Source of the DNA: a beta proteobacterium CB | GTDB taxonomy: Bacteria > Pseudomonadota > Gammaproteobacteria > Burkholderiales > Burkholderiaceae | Direction of reading: 5' to 3' | Length of the DNA: 64,000 nucleotides | Assembly: GCA_000342265.1 (NCBI GenBank) | Contig: CP004348.1 | Span: forward strand, 744,001 to 808,000 | Shown here: positions 56,019 to 63,865 of the stretch, in pieces | How the letters are laid out: the number at the start of each line of letters is the position of its first letter | How positions within the stretch are numbered: position 1 is the first letter of the stretch | Notes under the pieces: generated by a model | Told to the model about the DNA's origin: nothing | What the model saw: the letters and a program-made list of their open reading frames with translations, nothing else | Database searches by the model: none | Program-made: the position numbers and the translations under genes

Positions 56019-56585
56019 ATGAAAGCTGATGTTGGGTTAAGTGTTAAAAAGACCCCACAATTATTGGATCTTTTTATTCAATTTCTCATTGTTGGCGCCG
56101 TTAGTTTTGGCGGTGGAATCATTGCTTATGAACGGATCTTATTGGTCGAGAAGCGTAAGTGGCTCTCAGCCGATGAATTCATGGCCTATCTAGCTATTAG
56201 TCAAACGATGCCAGGACTTAACTCCGTCAATTTAGCTGTGCTTGCAGGTGATCATTTTCGTGGATTTCTAGGTGCGTTGATAGCAAGCTTAGGATTAATT
56301 CTGCCGGGATCCATCTTTGTTTTGCTCATTGGCATCATTTATGTTGGCGCTGCTGATCACCCCCTGATGAATTTTGTCTTAGCCGGCATTGCGGCAGCTG
56401 CAACAGGTCTTTTAGCGGCCATTACCTACAAAATTGGCAGTGATCACTGGCGACGTTTAAAGTCTTTGCTCATCATCATTTCTACTTTTCTGTTAATGAG
56501 TGTTATGAAGCTATCTTTGCCCTATGTGATTTTGATCATGGCGCCGATTTCTCTTTATCTTTATCGGCCGAGTGCAAAAAAGTGA
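56019..56585 (+). CDS. Chromate transporter, N-terminal half type
   Basis: A 188-residue membrane protein of the chromate transporter (CHR) family. VGAVSFGGGIIAYERIL and LAISQTMPGLNSVNLAVLAG are the family motifs, with about five membrane helices. It is a short-chain, single-domain form that works with the next gene, which it overlaps by 4 bases. It begins 2 bases after the CYTH-like stop with GGAG upstream, so it belongs to the ppk2 operon. CHR proteins may carry chromate or sulfate-like anions; the true substrate here is open. Confidence 0.85.
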   Translation: MKADVGLSVKKTPQLLDLFIQFLIVGAVSFGGGIIAYERILLVEKRKWLSADEFMAYLAISQTMPGLNSVNLAVLAGDHFRGFLGALIASLGLILPGSIFVLLIGIIYVGAADHPLMNFVLAGIAAAATGLLAAITYKIGSDHWRRLKSLLIIISTFLLMSVMKLSLPYVILIMAPISLYLYRPSAKK

Positions 56586-57109
56586 GTTCATTGATTCAGT
56601 TGGTACTCAGTTTTTCTTTGCTCTCTATTTTGGCGGTAGGAGGAGGTACTGCGGTATTGCCTGAGATGCAAACACTGCTGGCGCATCAGTTTGGTATTGA
56701 CCATACTCAATTTGTTCACATCTACAGTATTGGCCAATTAGCGCCTGGACCCAATATGTTGATGGTTCTAGTCATTGGCTATCAAGTTGCCGGGCTAGTT
56801 GGGGCGGGAGTGGTACTCCTTTCCTTTTTCTTGCCATCTAGCTTCCTATGTTTTTATGTAGGTCGCCTTTGGAATCATTTTGGTGAAAATCCTTGGAGAC
56901 GATCTATACAAAATGCATTAGAGCCTATTTCAATTGGCCTAATGGGTTCTGGAGTCTATGCCGTTGGTAAGGCATCTCTGGTGGGTGGGATTACTGCAGC
57001 ACTTGCTTTGATGAGTTTTTACCTGATCCTCAGAACCAAAATAAATCCAGTATTGGTTATCTTAGGTTCTGGAGGATTTGGTGCAGTGCTGATGGCTTAT
57101 CTGAAATAG
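56582..57109 (+). CDS. Chromate transporter, C-terminal half type
   Basis: A 175-residue membrane protein, partner of the preceding gene. ILAVGGGTAVLPEMQTLL and YSIGQLAPGPNMLMVLVIGY are the counterpart motifs of the second CHR domain. The start is a GTG at 56582 within the stop of the first half (GTGA). Two-gene CHR pairs are known and this is not a broken long gene: each half has its own start and ends cleanly. Confidence 0.85.
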   Translation: MSSLIQLVLSFSLLSILAVGGGTAVLPEMQTLLAHQFGIDHTQFVHIYSIGQLAPGPNMLMVLVIGYQVAGLVGAGVVLLSFFLPSSFLCFYVGRLWNHFGENPWRRSIQNALEPISIGLMGSGVYAVGKASLVGGITAALALMSFYLILRTKINPVLVILGSGGFGAVLMAYLK

Positions 57110-57117
57110 TCTAAGGC

Positions 57118-59214
57118 CTAGAACGTACCCCGCAACCCAACCATAAGACTTCTACCAGGCTGGGGAGCATAAAGTCTGACTGCCATTGGAGTTGTGGCAT
57201 AGCGGATTTGCTCGTTGAGCAAGTTTTTCAGATTCATATAAATGGTCCAGTTCACATCCTTTACTCGCTCTGTATACGAGATGCCTGCGTTAAGTAGGTT
57301 ATAGCTTGGTGCTGGTCCTTGCTCCCATGCGGCCAATCTATTTTGTTGATAGCTGTAGATATAAGTGGCATTGGTAAGCCAACCATTTCTCTGATGCGCT
57401 ATCTCGGCACCTAAACGCGGAGCAGGTTGGAGTGGCAAATTTCCACCCGCATCAAAAGTGCCCTGAGAGGCATCCCCGAATACGCGTCCACCCACACTAT
57501 GTTGTTGCCAGTTATAGGTCAACTCACCTTCAATGCCTTTAATGGTTGCTGCCGCTTGTTGAGCAGTAACAACGCTAAATCCCGAACCTTCTCCACCCGC
57601 CGGTGTCGTAACAATAGAGCTACCTGTATAGAAGCCATAGATGTAATTATTGAATCGATTGGCATACAGGCTAGCTTTACCGCGCATGAGTCCGCTAATT
57701 TTTTGTACATTGAACTCCAGGTTATGTGAGGCTTCTTTATTCAGATTGGGATTACCAATATCAAAAGTTGCAGTCGACTCATGAGCGCCATAAGAGTAGA
57801 GCTCTTGTGCGCTTGGTGCCCGCTGTGAAACCGTGTAAGCCACACCAGCACCATGACCTTGCATAAAGTTCCATAAGCCACCAGCTGAGTAAGACAGTAG
57901 ATTAAAGTTGCGATTTTGCAAAGTAATGCTCGGAGTATTTCCTGAAGTTGTATTTTGGGTTTCTAGCTCCGTCCCTAGATTTGGCTTTTGAGCTACATTG
58001 TTATAACGCAGACCTAGATTGCCTTGCAGAGAATTCCATTTGCCCTCTTCAATCCAAAAGAGTGCGCCGGAGTTTGTCTTGGTGGGTGGAACAATTGCAT
58101 AACTTCCCGTTCCCACCTCGGTTGCATTGAGTGATGCAGCCGATACTTGAGCCCCAAAAGTTCCTTTCCAGCCAGCAATTGGGTTATGCGCTAACTCAAA
58201 GCGGGCTTCATTGGCGATGTTCTTCCATAGAGATGCTGCTTCACCCGTGTTGGTAAATTCAGTATGGTTGTAATTGGAGTTAGCTGCACTAAATTTGAAG
58301 GAGGAGAATCCGGAAAATGGATCACGCGTTTGATGTTGCAGGTCATATCGATTCTGCGACTGATTAATCGAGCCACCTTCCGGTGTTGGAATGCCGTAAT
58401 TGTTATTAAGGCGCTCAACAGAAACCCCGGTATACCCATTTTGGCCAATATATGAAACACCGACACCTAAATTATTTTGATTGCTAAATGAATTGGGTAA
58501 CTTACCAGAGTACGGAACGCTTTGCGGCTCCCCCGGATTGATTGACCATTCTTGGTTTGGGCCGCCTTGGTTCGCATACCCTGGAATGCGATAGTTATTG
58601 GCGTTATTAATGGCAGTATCAACGTGCACTGCTACTGAACCAAAAGCACCATCTACTTCCACCGCTCCGGCCCTGCCATTATTCACAGTTTCATAGCTGG
58701 TATTGATTGCGCCTGTAGGTCTATCCGGTAAGTTGGTCAGGATGCGATCATTCACAACGTTAACAAGTCCACCACTTGAGCCTGAGCCATAGAGTAGGGC
58801 GGCAGCACCCCGTAAGACTTCAACTTGATGGGCATTTTGCATATTGTTTCCAACGGCGTGATCTTGCGAGATATTGGAAACATCCCCAACTGATAAACCG
58901 TTCTGCAAAATCTGAACGCGCGCACCTTCAAGACCTCGAATGACTGGACGCGAAGATCCCGCCCCATATCCTGTTGCTGATACACCCAATTCATTAGCAA
59001 GCGTAGCGCCAAGCGTGCTACCTAATTTATTTAATAGCTCATCGCCTTGTAAGATCTTTGTCGGCGTTAAGATGCTTTGGGTAGCTTCTTGAGAGCCGGT
59101 AGCCGTAATTTCAAAAGCGGGCTGGGATTGCGCAAAGCTGGTAGCGCTAATGAATCCCAAAACCAGAATGTAGATCAGCTTGTGCTTACCTAATGGCTGA
59201 TTGATTTGATACAT
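57118..59214 (-). CDS. TonB-dependent receptor, ZnuD-like
   Basis: A 698-residue outer-membrane receptor. It has a signal peptide (IYILVLGFISATSFAQ), a TonB-box-like FEITATGS, a plug domain with SRPVIRGLEGARVQILQNGL, QDHAVGNNMQNAHQVEVLRG and LLYGSGSSGGLVNVVNDRI, and a 22-strand barrel ending in a terminal F. The plug matches ZnuD, a zinc (and haem) receptor. The ATG at 59214 is chosen because GAGG lies nine bases upstream; the frame is open ten codons further. A small His/Cys protein is encoded just upstream on the same strand, as is usual for such receptors. Confidence 0.85.
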   Translation of the reverse strand: MYQINQPLGKHKLIYILVLGFISATSFAQSQPAFEITATGSQEATQSILTPTKILQGDELLNKLGSTLGATLANELGVSATGYGAGSSRPVIRGLEGARVQILQNGLSVGDVSNISQDHAVGNNMQNAHQVEVLRGAAALLYGSGSSGGLVNVVNDRILTNLPDRPTGAINTSYETVNNGRAGAVEVDGAFGSVAVHVDTAINNANNYRIPGYANQGGPNQEWSINPGEPQSVPYSGKLPNSFSNQNNLGVGVSYIGQNGYTGVSVERLNNNYGIPTPEGGSINQSQNRYDLQHQTRDPFSGFSSFKFSAANSNYNHTEFTNTGEAASLWKNIANEARFELAHNPIAGWKGTFGAQVSAASLNATEVGTGSYAIVPPTKTNSGALFWIEEGKWNSLQGNLGLRYNNVAQKPNLGTELETQNTTSGNTPSITLQNRNFNLLSYSAGGLWNFMQGHGAGVAYTVSQRAPSAQELYSYGAHESTATFDIGNPNLNKEASHNLEFNVQKISGLMRGKASLYANRFNNYIYGFYTGSSIVTTPAGGEGSGFSVVTAQQAAATIKGIEGELTYNWQQHSVGGRVFGDASQGTFDAGGNLPLQPAPRLGAEIAHQRNGWLTNATYIYSYQQNRLAAWEQGPAPSYNLLNAGISYTERVKDVNWTIYMNLKNLLNEQIRYATTPMAVRLYAPQPGRSLMVGLRGTF

Positions 59215-59272
59215 CTTATTTACCTCAGTCCTGATGTACGCCACTTCTTCAGCGGCGCAATAAATCTAAAGA

Positions 59273-59290
59273 CCAAACAATGTAGTTTGG
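59273..59290. repeat. Inverted repeat before the TonB receptor
   Basis: CCAAAC (59273-59278) and GTTTGG (59285-59290) flank AATGTA, 59 bases before the receptor start. It does not look like a standard Zur or Fur box, but could bind a dimeric repressor. Confidence 0.3.
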
Positions 59291-59303
59291 CGTGTCTGAC
59301 GAT

Positions 59304-59669
59304 TTACAGGGTGAGGCTAGGTGGGGCTCTAGATTGATACAGCCCAACATAGACACGGGCTAGTGAAGAGGTGTTAGATGCCAATTGCACTTCATGCAAG
59401 AAGTGATTCACAAGGAAAAGATTGGGTTCTGAAGCAACAAAGCCGGCAAGCGTCAGTGCATCAAGCAGATGACAGCTTGCTGCGCCATGTCCAAGAGTAG
59501 GGACTTGATCTACAGAGCTCTGTTCAATACTTTGGTGGTGGATTCCGGAGTGGGCAATGCCGTGAGCGAAGCCAATCCAGTGAGTGCCTAATAAGCTCGC
59601 AAGCAAAAAGCTCAGGGCGATCCACCCCCGTAATTGCTTGTTCAATCTGCTTAAAAATAAGGCTTCCAT
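59304..59669 (-). CDS. Small His/Cys periplasmic protein, DUF2946-like
   Basis: A 121-residue protein beginning at the ATG at 59669. A hydrophobic signal or anchor lies at about residues 16-35 (GWIALSFLLASLLGTHWIGF). His-rich parts follow (HGIAHSGIHHQ, LGHGAASCH), and the end is YQSRAPPSLTL, recalling the RAPP ending of DUF2946 proteins found beside metal receptors. The frame remains open across tRNA-Pro to 59807, but that stretch is the antisense of a tRNA and not protein. Probably cotranscribed with the receptor; a metal-related role is inferred. Confidence 0.6.
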   Translation of the reverse strand: MEALFLSRLNKQLRGWIALSFLLASLLGTHWIGFAHGIAHSGIHHQSIEQSSVDQVPTLGHGAASCHLLDALTLAGFVASEPNLFLVNHFLHEVQLASNTSSLARVYVGLYQSRAPPSLTL

Positions 59670-59729
59670 GCACCGAATCTTACAGTATTTGCCCTTGTAG
59701 ACCATCTCGGTGTAGAATATCGATTCCGT

Positions 59730-59806
59730 CGGAGTGTAGCGCAGCCTGGTAGCGCACCTGCTTTGGGAGCAGGGGGTCCAAGGTTCGAATCCTTGTACTC
59801 CGACCA
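59730..59806 (+). tRNA. tRNA-Pro(TGG)
   Basis: A 77-base cloverleaf with CCA encoded. Acceptor arms CGGAGTG (59730-59736) and TACTCCG (59796-59802), anticodon loop TTTGGGA reading TGG, T loop TTCGAAT, discriminator A. Confidence 0.95.
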
Positions 59807-59842
59807 CTTTCTCTTTGTATTAGTTTTCAGTCCCAGTACACA

Positions 59843-59919
<77 letters not shown>

Positions 59920-59953
59920 AATCTTCCTGTTCTACCCAGCTCTACCCCCGCCT

Positions 59954-60331
59954 TTAGATCCCCATCTCAGCAAAGACCTCTTTCGCGCATCTAAAGCTAT
60001 CAATGGCGGCAGGTACTCCACAGTAAATTGCGGCTTGCAAAAATACTTCCTGAATATCTTCTTTACTTAGGCCATTATTAATCGCGCCTTTTACATGAAG
60101 CTTGAGCTCATGCGGGCGATTTAAGGCGGTGATCATGGATAGATTAATGATGCTTCTAGTTCTGCGGTCTAGACCAGGACGGTTCCAAATTTCATTCCAA
60201 CAATACTCTGTGACCAATTCTTGCATGGGCATATTGAATGCATCAGCATTCTTGATGGAGTTATCTACATACTCAGCTCCCAGTACTTCGCGGCGAGTTT
60301 TCAGTCCTTTTTCAAATGCTTCTTTATTCAT
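59954..60331 (-). CDS. Carboxymuconolactone decarboxylase family protein
   Basis: A 125-residue all-helical protein of the CMD/AhpD-like family, close to PcaC in length and pattern: TRREVLGAEYVDNSI at the start, WNRPGLDRRTRSIINLSMIT, HELKLHVKGAINNGLSKEDI, and LQAAIYCGVPAAIDSF. PcaC decarboxylates 4-carboxymuconolactone in protocatechuate breakdown. No other pca gene is nearby, so the actual substrate is uncertain. The CxxC of AhpD peroxidase partners is absent. Confidence 0.85.
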   Translation of the reverse strand: MNKEAFEKGLKTRREVLGAEYVDNSIKNADAFNMPMQELVTEYCWNEIWNRPGLDRRTRSIINLSMITALNRPHELKLHVKGAINNGLSKEDIQEVFLQAAIYCGVPAAIDSFRCAKEVFAEMGI

Positions 60332-60419
60332 AATGGTCTCCTATGGTGGCGTCCTGTTTGATGGATTGCATATATATTGCCACTATTCAGATCTCCCTGT
60401 TTAGCCTAGAATGATTTTC

Positions 60420-60767
60420 ATGAATATCACCATCTCTTTGCGTTTTGCTGCCTTATCTTCCATCCTCGTACTATTAAGTTCCTGTACCGTTGATAAGCTT
60501 GAGGCAAGATTGCAGGCTGACCCTCAATGTAAGTCGGTTGTGAATGCCAAAACAGGTGCTTTGATGCCATGCCCTGGCACCGATAAAGAATTTTATAAAT
60601 CGATACCAGCCTTATCTGTGACTTCACCTAAAGTGAACCAGACGGCAGATTCACAGGCATCCCTAGTTACAGCAACATCATCTCCAAAATCTATTGCTGC
60701 ACCAGTTGAGTGCAAGCCACAACTGCATCAAAAGTCAGGCAGCCTGATGCCTTGTCCTGCACCATAG
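60420..60767 (+). CDS. Small lipoprotein with duplicated CxxxxxxKxGxLMPCP motif
   Basis: A 115-residue lipoprotein: the signal ends with lipobox LLSSC (Cys near residue 20). The mature protein holds two copies of a motif, CKSVVNAKTGALMPCPGT near residue 38 and CKPQLHQKSGSLMPCPAP at the very end, joined by a Ser/Thr/Ala-rich linker of about 45 residues. I do not recognise the family. An ATG three codons earlier (60411) is possible. Confidence 0.6.
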   Translation: MNITISLRFAALSSILVLLSSCTVDKLEARLQADPQCKSVVNAKTGALMPCPGTDKEFYKSIPALSVTSPKVNQTADSQASLVTATSSPKSIAAPVECKPQLHQKSGSLMPCPAP

Positions 60768-60852
60768 GACAGTATCAATTGATGGCTGTAATGAAGCGTA
60801 TGATCTTACAAAGCTAGCTCAAGGGCTAGCATCAATAAACTACCCATTGGAT

Positions 60853-61545
60853 ATGAAAATGAATAAATTAGGCGCTTTAGTCGCGGCAATCTCTGTAAGC
60901 ACTTTGCTGGCGGCTTGTAGCAATACCCCTAAATTGGCGAGTCAGCCAATGCCAAAGTCTGGCTTCTTGCCAAACTATTCAGTGCTAGTGCCAATGGCTA
61001 CATCTGAAGCCGATACCCGCATTTGGAGATATCGCAAAGCGGGTGTAAATCCTGGCACATACACTGCGGTGATCTTGGATCCGATTTATTTAAATCAGAA
61101 CGCCACTAAGGAAATCTCTCCAGAGGCAATTAGCCAGGCGCAGATCGCATTACAGGATTCAATGGTGAGCGCAGTGAATGATCGTGGAAATATTAAGATC
61201 GTAAATCAGCCAGGCCCTGGTGTTGCCCGCATCTCTGTTGGCATTACTGGTGCAGAGAGCTCAACAGATAGTTTGCAGCCATGGAATTTCACGCCAATTG
61301 GTTTGGCAATGAGTGCAGCAGCTTACGCAGGTGGCGTGAACTCTAAAACTCCCGCGATGTTAGTAGAGAGCAAGATTACGGACAGTCAATCCAAAGAGGT
61401 AATTGGTGAAGGTCTAGTAACCATTCAGGGAGAATCTTTCCGCACTGGTGGTGGTTCAGTGGAATCATTTGTAGGTATGGCTAAAAAAGTAGTCAAGGTG
61501 GCACTAGAAACCTCTGCCGACCCAAGAGCCACTGCTGCTAAATAA
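60853..61545 (+). CDS. DUF3313 family lipoprotein
   Basis: A 230-residue lipoprotein with signal and lipobox LLAAC (Cys near 22). SGFLPNYSVLVPM and YTAVILDPIYLN are typical of DUF3313, a family of outer-membrane-anchored proteins of unknown role. The middle is rich in beta-strand patterns (ARISVGITGAESS), and the end is basic and Ala-rich. The ATG at 60853 is preferred over a TTG two codons earlier. The EF-hand gene follows after 8 bases. Confidence 0.75.
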   Translation: MKMNKLGALVAAISVSTLLAACSNTPKLASQPMPKSGFLPNYSVLVPMATSEADTRIWRYRKAGVNPGTYTAVILDPIYLNQNATKEISPEAISQAQIALQDSMVSAVNDRGNIKIVNQPGPGVARISVGITGAESSTDSLQPWNFTPIGLAMSAAAYAGGVNSKTPAMLVESKITDSQSKEVIGEGLVTIQGESFRTGGGSVESFVGMAKKVVKVALETSADPRATAAK

Positions 61546-61553
61546 GAACTCTT

Positions 61554-61817
61554 ATGCGATCCCTTATTGCTAGCTTAAGTCTGATTGGCTTAGCATCATT
61601 TGTACTTGCGGCAACTCCTGCAATTGCTGATGATGCTTCTCGCAATAAAGAAATTCAGGAGCGCTTTGCTAAATGCGACATTAATCGTGACGGTAAGCTG
61701 ACTCTTGACGAGGCGAAGGGTTGCATGCCTCGCATATATGATCACTTCAGTAGGATTGATGAGCAAAACAAAGGCTATGTTACTGTTACTCAAATTGAGG
61801 TCATGGCCGCTAGATAA
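61554..61817 (+). CDS. Small secreted EF-hand protein
   Basis: An 87-residue protein with a signal peptide ending in ATPAIA. The first EF-hand loop is complete (DINRDGKLTLDE, residues about 42-53); the second (RIDEQNKGYVTVTQIE) is degenerate but keeps the pattern. It probably binds Ca2+ in the periplasm. Cotranscribed with the DUF3313 gene and ended by a clear terminator. Confidence 0.8.
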   Translation: MRSLIASLSLIGLASFVLAATPAIADDASRNKEIQERFAKCDINRDGKLTLDEAKGCMPRIYDHFSRIDEQNKGYVTVTQIEVMAAR

Positions 61818-61833
61818 TGCATCGGTCAAATTG

Positions 61834-61861
61834 AAGAGCCTCTCTACTGAGGCTCTTTTTT
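61834..61861 (+). terminator. Terminator after the EF-hand gene
   Basis: AAGAGCCTC (61834-61842) and GAGGCTCTT (61849-61857), a perfect 9-bp stem with 6-base loop, followed by a run of T. Confidence 0.88.
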
Positions 61862-61874
61862 ATTGGGGTAGATT

Positions 61875-62768
61875 ATGGCGTACGTAATTGAAGGCTTTAA
61901 AGATTCCACTATTGCAGTACCCTCGGCAGATGGTCCGATTAATATTGCTTGTCAGACCGCAGGCTCTGGGCCAGCCTTACTTTTACTGCATGGATTTCCT
62001 CAAACTAAAGCCATTTGGCGCCATATCGCTCCTCAATTAGCAAAGCGCTTTTCTGTTGTTGTCACAGATCTGCGCGGCTATGGTGCCTCATCAAAACCAC
62101 TAGGCGCCCCAGATCATTCGACGTATTCAAAAAGATCCTTGGCGGCTGATCAATATGCTGTGATGCAAGCTCTTGGACACAAAAAGTTTTCCGTATTAGG
62201 CCATGACCGTGGAGGGCGGGTATCGCATCGTCTCGCAATGGACTTTCCTGAAAGTGTAGAGCGCTTGATGGTGCTCGATATTTCTCCGACACTGACAATG
62301 TATGAGAACACTACGATGGAATTTGCTAAGGGTTATTGGCATTGGTTTTTCTTAATCCAAGCCCATCCTATTCCCGAGACACTGATCGGTGCTAATCCAG
62401 AATTTTGGCTCAAAAATCATATGGGCAGACATGCCGGTATTGGAATTTTTGACTCACAATCTTGGGCCGAATATCTTGCTGGCGCTAGTAACCCAGAATC
62501 CATGCATGCCATGTGCGAGGACTATCGTGCCGCTGCATCCATCGATTTAGTTCACGATCGAGCGGATCGGGATGCTGGTAAAAAATTGCAAATGCCGTTT
62601 CGTGTTTTATGGGGAGAGCGTGGCTTAGTGGCTAAGTGCTTTTCACCAATCGAAGATTGGAAGAAAGTGGCTGAGGATGTTTCTGGGAAGGCGGTGCCTT
62701 GTGGCCACTATATTCCTGAGGAGTTGCCAAAGGAGTTGCTTACTGAGGCGGAGCTATTCTTCGCTTGA
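61875..62768 (+). CDS. Haloacetate (fluoroacetate) dehalogenase-like alpha/beta hydrolase
   Basis: A 297-residue alpha/beta hydrolase. The nucleophile is Asp111 in GHDRGGR, with carboxylate-binding Arg112 and Arg115; the acid is Asp135 (LDISP); His156 and Trp157 lie in YWHWFF, Tyr217 in CEDYRA, and the base is His278 in CGHYIP. These are the catalytic and halide-pocket residues known for fluoroacetate dehalogenases, at almost the same numbering and spacing as the Rhodopseudomonas enzyme. The family hydrolyses C-F or C-Cl bonds of haloacetates. It stands alone between terminator and ppk2. Activity on fluoride needs testing. Confidence 0.83.
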   Translation: MAYVIEGFKDSTIAVPSADGPINIACQTAGSGPALLLLHGFPQTKAIWRHIAPQLAKRFSVVVTDLRGYGASSKPLGAPDHSTYSKRSLAADQYAVMQALGHKKFSVLGHDRGGRVSHRLAMDFPESVERLMVLDISPTLTMYENTTMEFAKGYWHWFFLIQAHPIPETLIGANPEFWLKNHMGRHAGIGIFDSQSWAEYLAGASNPESMHAMCEDYRAAASIDLVHDRADRDAGKKLQMPFRVLWGERGLVAKCFSPIEDWKKVAEDVSGKAVPCGHYIPEELPKELLTEAELFFA

Positions 62769-62773
62769 GTAAT

Positions 62774-63547
62774 TTATTTGGATAGTTTCGGTAGCTTTTT
62801 AGAATTCGCTGGCCAGCTTAGAACAATCATAGGGTCAATTTTTAAGATCTTCTTATCTTTGTCCGGATAATTGACTCGGGATAATAAATCAGAGATCAAA
62901 TTCAGATGCGCAAGCTTTTTATCATTTGCGCTGATGACGGTCCATGGTGCATCTAATGAGCTAGTTTTCTTGAGCATTTCGTCTCTGGCCGCAGAGTACG
63001 CATTCCACATCTTCTGAGCTTTCTGATCAATAGGGCTGATCTTCCACTGCTTTAGTGGATCTTTTTCTCGGTCTTTAAGTCTTTTTGCTTGCTCTTCTTT
63101 AGAGATATCCAAGTAGTACTTGATTATTTGAATATTGGATCTTACGAGCAGGGATTCAAAATCATTTACTGTTGCCATGAATAATTTGTATTGCTCATCA
63201 GTGCAAAAGCCCATTACTTTTTCTACGCCAGCACGGTTGTACCAACTTCGATTAAAGAGTACGGTTTCACCAGCAGATGGGAGCTGCGCAACGTATCTCT
63301 GAAAGTACCACTCATGTTCCTCAAGAGAGGTGGGGGCGGCCAGGGCAACTACTTTCGTATCTCTAGGGCTTAAATTTTCAGTAAGGCTTTTAATGCTGCC
63401 ATCTTTGCCTGCAGCATCGCGTCCTTCAAAAATAACCAAAAGACGTTTGCCTGTTTGAATAATGTGACGCTGTAGTTTGACTAATTCAATTTGAAGTAGC
63501 CGTAAGTCTGCCTCGTAAGTATCTTCAGAAATCAGTGATTTACCCAC
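62774..63547 (-). CDS. ppk2: Polyphosphate kinase 2 (second copy)
   Basis: A 257-residue PPK2, shorter than the first copy because it lacks the acidic N-terminal part and the C-terminal 30 residues. Walker A reads EGRDAAGKDGSIK (GKDG rather than GKGG), the YFQRYVAQLPSAGETVLF block is present, and the Walker B position reads LFNRSWYNRAGVEKVMGF with Asn99 where the first copy has Asp. DPLKQWKISPIDQKAQ is conserved. It lies 27 bases behind the histone-like gene on the same strand, suggesting an operon. Donor or acceptor preference may differ from the first copy. Confidence 0.9.
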   Translation of the reverse strand: MGKSLISEDTYEADLRLLQIELVKLQRHIIQTGKRLLVIFEGRDAAGKDGSIKSLTENLSPRDTKVVALAAPTSLEEHEWYFQRYVAQLPSAGETVLFNRSWYNRAGVEKVMGFCTDEQYKLFMATVNDFESLLVRSNIQIIKYYLDISKEEQAKRLKDREKDPLKQWKISPIDQKAQKMWNAYSAARDEMLKKTSSLDAPWTVISANDKKLAHLNLISDLLSRVNYPDKDKKILKIDPMIVLSWPANSKKLPKLSK

Positions 63548-63574
63548 GGGCAGCCTTTAGAAATCGCTCAAGGA

Positions 63575-63865
63575 TTATTGAGCGGTTGTTGCTGGAGTAG
63601 CTTTTTTAGCTGGAGCTCTTTTTGCGGCTACCTTTTTTGTAGGAGCCTTTTTAGCTACAACTTTCTTTGCCGGAGCCTTTTTGGCTACCACTTTTTTAGC
63701 TGGAGTCTTTTTCGCAGCTACTTTCTTTGCCGGCGCTTTTTTAGCTGGAGTCTTTTTCTCAAGCTTATCCAATGCTTTTGCTAGCTTGTCGATTAATTTT
63801 TCTCTTTCGGCTTCGAGCTTGTCTAGTTTTTTCAATAACTGCTTAACTAATTTTTTTTGACTCAT
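63575..63865 (-). CDS. Histone H1/AlgP-like lysine-rich protein
   Basis: A 96-residue protein. Residues 1-38 form a charged helix, probably coiled coil (LVKQLLKKLDKLEAEREKLI). Residues 39-90 are repeats of the type K-K-x-P-A-K-K-V/A, as in bacterial H1-like and AlgP tails that bind nucleic acid. In Pseudomonas AlgP affects polyphosphate granule spacing. The ppk2 gene directly behind it makes a role at polyphosphate granules plausible here; a plain nucleoid protein is the alternative. Confidence 0.75.
   Translation of the reverse strand: MSQKKLVKQLLKKLDKLEAEREKLIDKLAKALDKLEKKTPAKKAPAKKVAAKKTPAKKVVAKKAPAKKVVAKKAPTKKVAAKRAPAKKATPATTAQ
63597..63755 (-). repeat. Imperfect tandem repeats coding for the PAKK tail
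   Basis: Repeated units of roughly 27-36 bases (variants of GCTACTTTTTTAGC with GGAGC in plus-strand reading) encode the Lys/Ala/Pro tail. Units differ at synonymous and Val/Thr/Ala positions. Copy number is likely to vary between strains. Confidence 0.6.

Noticed and set aside
56019-57109. Frameshifted single chromate transporter gene
   Set aside because: Both halves have their own starts with coupling overlap, and two-gene CHR systems are known.
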